Made by a program: the position numbers and the translations under genes. The notes under the pieces were generated by a model. The model was not told where the DNA came from, did not search any database, and worked only from the letters and a program-made list of their open reading frames with translations. This document shows, piece by piece, positions 58,701-64,000 of a DNA stretch of 64,000 bases. The DNA is from Corbicula japonica (taxonomy: Eukaryota; Mollusca; Bivalvia; Venerida; Cyrenidae), in contig JAZAYU010000001.1 in NCBI GenBank assembly GCA_038501625.1, positions 7,841,377 through 7,905,376 of the forward strand, read 5' to 3'. The first letter of the stretch is position 1. Each line of letters opens with the position of its first letter.

Positions 58701-61700
58701 AAGTGGTAAATCCAGAACATGCAAGAAGAAGAAACTTTTTACTCTTCAACTATGTAAAACTGATCTAATTGTGTTACATGGGCTATTGTTGCTGTAGTTT
58801 CCCAATTGGCCATCTCTACTCTTTCCTAAATCTATTAATATAGAATTCTCGTAGTGAACCTTGCAACATTCTCTTTTTGTTGTGTTTTAAAGTGCTAAAT
58901 TCTCTCTCTCTATGTGGCTTACTACGAGCGCTCTATCCCTTCTACCTAACTTTCAGGATCCTACTGGTTTCAATGGTTGGTGACACTTTTGGTTTCGGTA
59001 ACAGTTGTATGTGGTTCAAAGGGATCTTCAATATTAAAAGTACTGTTAAATTGCACCATGTTCGAAGTATTGAAATAATAATTTATTTTTAAAAAAAAAA
59101 AATGCAAAATCCAAAACGGAAAAAAAATAGAAAAAAATAAAGAAAAAAAATTATCAAAAGCACGTAGTCTCTCATACATTCTGAGAAGATCATTCTTGGC
59201 TCAACTGTACAAGAAACATAAAGGGTTTTTGATCCCACTCAATAATTGGGTAAATTAACTCACTAAGGTATGATGCTGAACAAATGGGTTAAGATAAATC
59301 CCTGCCCCATACTTTGTTATATTTGTACATATGTTTTATTGCTTGTATGTTTTTATATTTTGAGATTTTTTTTTCACTATTGCTTACTCTGTATTGTCTT
59401 GATGTACTATGCTTTAAATTTTTCCCAAACTTTGGGGACCAAAGTAAAGACAGCAGGGGGAGTTATTATGCCCCATATTTTGCATCATATGCTTGTATAT
59501 AATTACCTTGAGAATAAAAAAAATAATTTATAAAAAAAATAGAAAAAAAACAACAAAAAACAATTAGGCAGTAAGTTTGGTATTATTCAAATTATACTGC
59601 TGGGAAATATTGAAATTAAACCTAATTATTTCATAAGAAATAATTTCTTAAAATACTTTAAAACATTAATTTTCAAGTTTTCTTTAATGACATTTTTCCC
59701 AAACTTTCAAATTGTTACTTAATCAACTTATCAATATGACAGGAAACCCTTATCCAAGCAAAGCAGTATGCTTGAGGTAAAATTGTCAACTTCTTAAGAT
59801 TGACATATGGTTTGTTTTTACACCTATTCTTTGAAATGTTCTGTGTTGTAATTATAACTTTGTCAACTAATCATCTTAAGTGTAAAAACAGAAGCCAGAC
59901 TTCCCCTTTTCTATTAAGTATGAATTAACTAAATAAATAAAATATTGATTGCTTATCAAGTCGGTATTTTCACTGGAAATTACTCTGGCTGTCACCTGGG
60001 TTGTGATTTTGGTATATAAGTGGAGACCAAGTCCAAAGCAGTATCATTGAACTGCTTAAAATAAAGGACAAATATTAAAGTGTCTCTTTCATAATTTCCA
60101 GGTATGTAAAAATTATAATAATTATTTTGTTCTAATTTTTGTGTTTATCAGGAATTTTAAAATACTTTTTACTAGAAAACTTGAGAGTTACAATATTGAT
60201 AATTATTGTCTTAAAGATGTATTTCTTATTCAAGTTGCCACTTGCAATATCATGTTTTTAGAATTTTGTTAAAATTGAACCAAAATTACTCAAATAGTTT
60301 GTAGAATAATTGTGAAATGTCATTATACATCTTATTTTGTGAAACAATCCTCTCACATGCAATTAAAGCGAGTTCCCCATATTTTGTTAAAAATAATTAT
60401 TAAAGCGAGTTCCCCATATATATTGTTAAACATTTTGTAAAGCAAGTTTTTTCATGTATTGTTAAAATGCTTTTAAGTGTAAAATAAGTTTTGCTGATAT
60501 TGCTCTAAATTAGAATTAAAGTGGCTTCTCTTTAGTTGGATAAAAGTGTTAATTAAAGCTATTTGATCATATGTTGTTGTAACATGCATTTTTGGATAAA
60601 TTGATATGTTTTGTATCATCATTGAACTGCTTAAAATAAAGGACAAATATTAAAGTGTCTCTTTCATAATTTCCAGTTTCCAGTTTCCAGATTATCCAGA
60701 ACTTGTTCCTCAGTCTCCAATACTTTGTTCACACTCTGTGACACTGTGAGTTGCGCATTAAATATTCAATTATAAGTTTATACAATTAATACAAATATAT
60801 ATATTTTATAACTGCTTAATTCATGTCGGTGACTTGGAAAGAAACAATTCATGCCTTCATTACTCTATTTCCATTTAATGTTGTACACGTGTAACATATG
60901 TGCATGTTATACTTTTCTTGTTTCAAACACAGACACTTGTTTAGGGGTCATTTACTGGCCCTATATGCCTATAGAGCTATATAGACCTATATATAGGCTT
61001 ACAGGTCTCTAGATCCAAAAGTGGGCAATTTCAGGAAATAAACAGATGATCTACAGCATGAAATACAACTACAATCACTTAGAACACAAAATATCCCAGT
61101 TTGAAAAAAATACCCGTTCACCTATAATTAACCAGAGTAAAGATTCCAAACTTCCCATTTCACGATAAAAAGTACATTCAAAAGACTTCATCGATTTCAA
61201 TGACAAAATCGTAACTTACCGAACAAGTATTGATCGCCGTTGATAGATTATCTATTAATCTCTCCGATGACACCAGTAACTAAACATAACTCCCCATATT
61301 AACGGAAGAAAATCCAATTTTTTATCACAGCCCCCCGAACTTTTCACCTTCGTCTTGGCGGTATCTGTTCTTTTCCGAAATTATGCAAATTACGTCATTT
61401 CCGGTAACGCCCATAGTTTCAAAAAATGAGTAAATTAAAAAAAATTGAAGAAATTATTTGACAATCGTTTGAAACAAACCTTAAAAATAACAAGCAATCT
61501 CGGTAAGTGTCTGTTGTTTTGATGGTCAACATTCTATTTACTTGATTTTTATTTAAATTACATATTGTACGTACAGGAAACATACCGACGTTTTGCGGAC
61601 GTTCAGAATTTTCCACCAAATTTAACGGTTTTTTGAACCCGGCTCTAATGCGCAGCCAAGTCGTTTATCAAATAAACCGGAATCCATCGGAAAAGAACAG

Positions 61701-62373
61701 ATATCGTCAAGACGAAGGTGAAAAGTTCGGGGGGCTGTGATAGAAAATTGGATTTTCTTCCGTTAATATGGGGAGTTATGTTTAGTTACTGGTGTCATCG
61801 GAGAGATTAATAGATAATCTATCAACGGCGATCAATACTTGTTCGGTAAGTTACGATTTTGTCATTGAAATCGATGTAGTCTTTTGAATGTACTTCTTAT
61901 CGTGAAATGGGAAGTTTGGAATCTTTACTCTGGTTAATTATAGGTGAACGGGTATTTTTTTCAAACTGGGATATTTTGTGTTCTAAGTGATTGTAGTTGT
62001 ATTTCATGCTGTAGATCATCTGTTTATTTCCTGAAATTGCCGACTTTTGGATCTAGAGACCTGTAAGCCTATATATAGGTCTATATAGCTCTATAGGCAT
62101 ATAGGGCCAGTAAATGACCCCTAAACAAGTGTCTGTGGTTTCAAACAAAAATGAAGGTGTAGCTTTCCCAACTTGACATTTCAATAGTGAGGGTTATGTC
62201 AAGATCACTAGGTATCGGGTTCATTGCACTGAAGATATCATACATTCTTATAAAACCGTCGTTTTTGTTGTAACTAGTGCTAACTGTAGCAAACAATGTT
62301 TGTAGAGACAATAATAAATGGTGATTTAAAATTATAGGCTTACTGTACCTGGTCGAGTACGGGATGCTGCCAT
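43239..62373 (-). CDS. SRA1: Steroid receptor RNA activator protein (SRA1), 7 coding exons
   Basis: Orthologue of SRA1/SRAP, a nuclear and cytoplasmic protein that in vertebrates is made from the same locus as the SRA coactivator RNA and modulates transcription. Seven exons give 412 residues with all phases consistent (25+144+248+147+109+71+495 nt). The N-terminal motif GNPEKGWNDPP (9-19) and LLNKRVAFP match the conserved start of SRA1. A proline-rich linker follows (57-139). The helical SRA1 domain covers about 140-265 and ends in LMVDHIAEVNQWMMGIKKL (241-259). Vertebrate SRA1 is about 236 residues; this one is longer because of the linker and a 150-residue acidic, low-complexity C-terminal tail. 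The start is the ATG at 62373 in a 25-nt first exon; its codon split (G|GA) joins exon 2 exactly. Intron 1 is 12.3 kb and mostly mobile elements. Confidence 0.95.
43894..44129. repeat. Family A palindromic element
   Basis: TTAACTATTCACTACATATG to TATATGGTTTAAAAGGTTAA; in SRA1 intron 6. Confidence 0.78.
44235..44305 (-). CDS. SRA1: SRA1 exon 6
   Basis: 71 nt encoding ALVNEETDKVNHLHLALMVD and HIAE. The acceptor region just upstream is duplicated (see the repeat at 44302-44380), giving a second in-frame acceptor 39 nt away. Confidence 0.95.
44302..44380. repeat. Tandem duplication of the SRA1 exon 6 splice acceptor
   Basis: About 39 bp (AGAGCTAAC, A-run, CCC, AAAAACATCAATACATTTA) occurs twice in tandem. 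On the minus strand each copy ends TTTTTTGTTAG|CTC, so two acceptors lie 39 nt apart. Confidence 0.85.
44383..44512. repeat. 130-bp inverted repeat
   Basis: ATATTGATGGTTTTCATTAC and TATGGAAAACAGTTGGTTTG on the left pair with CAACTATTTTCCATACCC and AAATGAAAACCATTAAATAT on the right. Confidence 0.7.
44620..46479. other. SRA1 introns 4 and 5, no element recognised
   Basis: Apart from exon 5 (45545-45653), only a short direct duplication of GACGACACAGTGAA (44620-44646) stands out. Confidence 0.45.
45545..45653 (-). CDS. SRA1: SRA1 exon 5
   Basis: 109 nt encoding VCDEIQKKLEIFEDRWRKG and a helix; matches the vertebrate pattern VCDDI..RL......W..G.LS..VK. Confidence 0.95.
46480..46720. repeat. Family A palindromic element, reference copy
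   Basis: Best preserved copy, 241 bp. TTAACCCTTTCCTGTATAGA to AAGGAAAGAGTTAA. Left half holds GATCAGCCGGCACATCCGTG and GCCGTCTGATCAGGATC; right half holds GATCCTGATCAGACGGCACG and GTGCCGGCTGATCTGGATC, so each half and the whole can fold. Confidence 0.9.
46782..46928 (-). CDS. SRA1: SRA1 exon 4
   Basis: 147 nt, phase 0 at both ends. Starts the helical SRA1 domain: LDELMARLSIDDDSQ and NFQKVLDRYRNILT. Confidence 0.93.
46988..47102. repeat. Family A palindromic element, short
   Basis: TAATTTACTCCATGGGATAA, then TGTAGATCCAGATCATACTG and ATGATCTGGATCTACACAG, a single inner palindrome. Confidence 0.65.
47233..47480 (-). CDS. SRA1: SRA1 exon 3 (Pro-rich linker)
   Basis: 248 nt encoding a proline/leucine-rich, probably disordered linker (GPPIVNPVLPADLQGP through PSSPPKTEEQ). 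Acceptor TTTTGTAG; donor CAG|GTTCTC is a weak GT site but keeps phase. Confidence 0.9.
47546..47731. repeat. Family A palindromic element, diverged
   Basis: TTTATTCTCCATGAATAGGG to CCAATGGACTAAATGGTCA; only weak inner palindromes. Confidence 0.55.
47740..49274. mobile_element. About 1.5-kb TIR element with C-rich interior
   Basis: GAGTTTTTTTTATTTTTAGT at the left pairs with the complement of GAGTGTTTTTTTATTTGTAG at the right, both followed by TACTCGAA. The interior has C runs and repeated CCCCCTAGACA motifs (47985-48215) and GCGCGATATA motifs at 48288 and 49099. No transposase. Confidence 0.5.
49560..49905 (+). repeat. Decayed pearl-like core units
   Basis: Units with TTTCTATTTTTAGTAACAGT, GACCTTGATC and TTTGGTAAGGATAGCT repeated two to three times; tail tract absent. 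Confidence 0.5.
49953..50096 (-). CDS. SRA1: SRA1 exon 2
   Basis: 144 nt, acceptor CTTGTAG, donor GCTG|GTAAGT. Encodes GNPEKGWNDPPMFNFEAIP and RRLLNKRVAFPASG, the most conserved N-terminal part of SRA1. Confidence 0.95.
50860..52236. mobile_element. CAGTG-ended transposon with 5-bp target duplication (hAT-like)
   Basis: 1377 bp. CAGTGTTTTTTTTTATG at the left and the complement of CAGTGTTTTTTTTCTC at the right, flanked by ACTGT (50855-50859, 52237-52241). Subterminal C-rich blocks (TTCCCCC) on both sides. No transposase seen. hAT5-type elements make 5-bp duplications; class is inferred. Confidence 0.65.
53345..53998 (+). mobile_element. LINE relic, C-terminal end and 3' UTR
   Basis: Plus-strand frame from 53356 reads LCRFCNMNVIENEYHFLLVC then PNYRELRNRYLKPYY, the C-terminal CxxC...HFL..C end of LINE polyproteins. 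The 3' end is TTTTCGTATTCGTATTCG, a short tandem tail typical of molluscan LINEs. Start of the frame is a truncation, not a real start codon. Confidence 0.8.
55174..55862. mobile_element. 689-bp foldback TTAA element
   Basis: GGGCTTGCCACACTCCTCCC at the left pairs with GGGAGGAGTGTGGCAGGCCC at the right, flanked by TTAA (55170-55173, 55863-55866). The arms stay complementary far into the interior (for example TGAAACTTTGCACAAATGAATG region), so the whole element is one long hairpin. Confidence 0.82.
55888..55972. repeat. Family A fragment
   Basis: AAGTGTAGATCCAGATCAGA and GTCAGGATCAGCACTGG; ends missing. Lies inside the nested CAGTG element. Confidence 0.5.
57100..58401 (+). repeat. 5' LTR
   Basis: Contains a TATATAAG box (57652-57659) and AATAAA (57699-57704), as expected for U3/R. 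A 59-bp block is repeated inside it (57682-57740 and 58257-58315). Short repeats of ATTAAAGCGAGTTCCCCATA lie at 58000-58075. Confidence 0.88.
58404..58431 (+). other. Primer-binding site with extended tRNA complementarity
   Basis: Starts TGGTGGAGTAGCAC. The complement reads as a tRNA 3' half: ACTCCACCA end, acceptor strand, and a T arm with GGGTTCGTACC. Complementarity of about 28 nt is longer than the usual 12-18. Confidence 0.6.
59461..60762 (+). repeat. 3' LTR
   Basis: Second copy of the LTR, same length as the first. Confidence 0.88.
60928..62137. mobile_element. 1210-bp foldback transposon, MULE-like
   Basis: Two equal 451-bp inverted arms (60928-61378, 61687-62137), nearly identical, starting CACAGACACTTGTTTAGGGG, around a 308-bp unique core. 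Flanked by an exact 8-bp duplication GTTTCAAA (60920-60927, 62138-62145). Long arms and 8-9-bp duplications are typical of Mutator-like elements. The core holds TTACGTCATTTCCGG, a CRE/ETS-like motif cluster. Confidence 0.85.
62349..62373 (-). CDS. SRA1: SRA1 exon 1 (25 coding nt)
   Basis: Encodes MAASRTRP plus the first base of Gly9, followed by a GTACAG donor. Chosen because it gives a vertebrate-like start (a few residues, then PGN..GWNDPP) and the right phase. An upstream ATG at 62395 reads in another frame. Confidence 0.85.
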
Positions 62374-62640
62374 TATAAACAAAAACACGTGTCATTAATT
62401 GTTAACCAATCAAAATCTGCCTTTGTCCGCGCTCGATTCATTAAAACATTAAATGGACGATACGGTCTATCGCAATGACTGTTACACTGCGCATATACCT
62501 ACTTCAGAAGAGCATATGGACAATAGGATAACACTCATACTCAGTCGTTAAAAAATAAAATAAACGACTGCTATAAACCAAACCTAGAACCTCTGATTGG
62601 GTATTGCATGACGTCACACTTGCTGCCATTTATCTTTTTT
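62374..62640 (-). promoter_or_regulatory. SRA1: Putative SRA1 promoter
   Basis: Upstream of the SRA1 start codon are an E-box CACGTG (62386-62391), a CCAAT box read on the plus strand (CCAATCA, 62406-62412), a CCAAT box in the gene direction (ATTGG at 62596-62600 on plus) and a perfect CRE, TGACGTCA (62609-62616). No TATA box is obvious. Promoter role is inferred from motif clustering and position. Confidence 0.45.
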
Positions 62641-63430
62641 TTAAATCTTCTCTTCAGCATCTAATCAATTGGTCATAATGATAATTTTGACAAAAATAAC
62701 GAACATCACAGGGATTTATGATATTCAAAAGATGTACAACACTAAACATTAAACCAAAGCAACAACGCACTAGATGGAGATACACTGATTACTTAAAAAA
62801 AACTGACAGGCTGCAGCATTTGTGCAACTCGAGAGTTTTTAGATCACCAATAATTGGTATAATTAATGATCAATAACAATGATCAGGATGCGCAGCTGCA
62901 AGAAAAGAGCAGTACATGTATTGCAATTAATCTGTGAGTTGCATCAAATTTCCATCAGCATCCCTGTTGAGATAATCTTTAAAGTAATCAAAAGACATGC
63001 ACCTTTTAATAATCTATACGTTTGTATATTTCCCGTTTTTCTAATCTAAATTATATTAAATTCCTTCTCTCCAGCACCATGTACTTTATCTAAAAACGTG
63101 ATGAAACACATTCATTTAAATCCCAAAGAAAGATCTAGAGCTTTCAATGGATAACCACCTGATAACATTGGTTTGTTCCTGCAAAACCAAGGGGTCTAAT
63201 CTATATTTTTACATTGCGTTTTGTGGGTTGCCCATATCTTCAAGTGTGAAAAATTTATTGCATTCATTTTTTAAATTCTTAATTTCGACGAGTTTTAAAA
63301 TGATTCTTGCAACCCGCATATAATCGACCAAAGAACGAATACAGCTCCACCCAATGTATTTATCCAATTACAGGCCTGCCAAAACTTCTTCATTAAAAAT
63401 CCGGTGATTTTGTCTGATTATGTCAATGAT
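62641..63430. other. AT-rich DNA upstream of SRA1, nothing recognised
   Basis: No feature beyond short palindromes around 62846-62876 (AATAATTGGTATAATTAATG). Confidence 0.4.
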
Positions 63431-63439
63431 GATCACGAC

Positions 63440-63444
63440 GACGG

Positions 63445-63484
<40 letters not shown>
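63440..63484. repeat. (GAT)n microsatellite
   Basis: About 13 consecutive GAT units after GACGACGGT. Confidence 0.95.
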
Positions 63485-63640
63485 TATAGAAAATAACTAA
63501 ACAGACATATTTGCAATCCATCCATTTAAATTATAATTAAATTAACACCTTTGCTGGTGTGTGCAAATTAAAGCTTTATTGGAACTTAGTGTGACAAACC
63601 CAGAAGGGCTTATATTTCTTGTATGAAATTGAATATAAAA

Positions 63641-63653
63641 GAGAGAGAGAGAT
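63641..63653. repeat. Short (GA)n run
   Basis: AGAGAGAGAGAGA. Confidence 0.8.
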
Positions 63654-63766
63654 TAATTCAAGCAACATCTTTTGCTCGCGTACGTGTATTGTATTCAGAA
63701 TATTTAATAAAATAACACACTGCAGAAATTAGATGTGCAATAACGGTAAGATTCTGAGCAGCAATG

Positions 63767-64000
63767 ACTTTCACCAAACAGCACATATAACTGCGAGTCA
63801 GCGCTGAACTGTGAAAGAAGTCAATGGAGGCTAATTCCACATCAAAGACTCTGGAAACAACATCTTAGATGCAGACAACATGTTTTCCAAGGAAGAGGGG
63901 CGCTGTCAGTACCAGTTCCAAAATCATCATTGGTACAGTCATTAAAGACACCAGTTCCGAATGTGACTGAATGGACAAAAGTGATCTTGATGCAGACGGC
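63767..64000 (+). CDS. Unassigned open frame running off the right edge
   Basis: An open frame of about 78 codons starts after a TGA near 63764 and stays open to the window end. It reads ERSQWRLIPHQRLWKQ and later LKTPVPNVTEWTKVILMQT. Base composition is less AT-rich than its surroundings, which hints at coding, but I recognise no domain. It could be an internal exon of a plus-strand gene, or chance. Confidence 0.25.

Larger units (their letters stand above)
57100..60762 (+). mobile_element. Young non-autonomous LTR retrotransposon
   Basis: Two 1302-bp direct repeats (57100-58401, 59461-60762) at a constant offset of 2361, with no indel and no difference that I found. A primer-binding site beginning TGG (58404) follows the first LTR. 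A polypurine tract (AGCAGGGGGAG) precedes the second. The 1059-bp interior has no gag or pol frame. Class (Ty3-like or other) cannot be fixed without coding domains, and I see no target-site duplication. Confidence 0.85.

Noticed and set aside
57100..60762. Assembly duplication instead of an LTR element
   Set aside because: The copies are separated by unique DNA bounded exactly by a primer-binding site and a polypurine tract, as expected for LTRs. Lack of a target duplication keeps a small doubt.
61419..61619. Protein-coding gene in the core of the foldback element
   Set aside because: The 66-codon minus-strand frame has no recognisable domain and sits in a mobile-element core; at best a leader exon.

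Overview
The window looks like nuclear DNA of a bivalve mollusc, probably a clam. It is AT-rich and intron-rich, and it is crowded with element types known from bivalves: tandem-core 'pearl'-type repeats ending in (ACGG)n and a hairpin, many small palindromic elements, and decayed LINEs. The species call is inference. I see no bacterial operons, CRISPR arrays or rRNA.

Two protein-coding genes can be read exon by exon, both on the minus strand. (1) Positions 4534-32045 hold a 20-exon gene for a CAX/VNX1-type cation/proton exchanger of about 758 residues. All splice phases agree except at the exon 8/9 junction. (2) Positions 43239-62373 hold a 7-exon orthologue of SRA1 (steroid receptor RNA activator protein), 412 residues, with every phase consistent. 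Its first coding exon is 25 nt long and sits 12.3 kb upstream of exon 2, next to a promoter-like stretch with E-box, CCAAT and CRE motifs. An unassigned open frame runs off the right edge.

Nearly everything else is repeats. Family A is a palindromic element of about 240 bp with TTAACCCTTT ends, present in roughly 33 copies (about 11% of the window), mostly in introns. Three copies are split by younger insertions: a 1427-bp TTAA element, a 1400-bp mariner, and a 167-bp double hairpin. Family B is a near-perfect 132-bp hairpin with inverted CCAAT boxes. Pearl-like arrays lie at 1-1275, 4790-6985, 29040-30515 and 31195-31745.

SRA1 intron 1 (49954-62348 between coding bases 49953 and 62349) is a graveyard of nested elements. 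It holds a 5-bp-TSD CAGTG element (50860-52236), a 4.2-kb TIR element (52903-57093) that itself contains a LINE relic, a second CAGTG element and a palindromic TTAA element, then a very young non-autonomous LTR retrotransposon (57100-60762) and a 1210-bp foldback element with an 8-bp target duplication (60928-62137).

The two genes have no obvious functional link. They are transcribed in the same direction, with SRA1 upstream and about 10 kb of repeat-rich DNA between them. Coordinates of exons come from reading frames, GT/AG sites and phase; repeat boundaries come from matching termini by eye.
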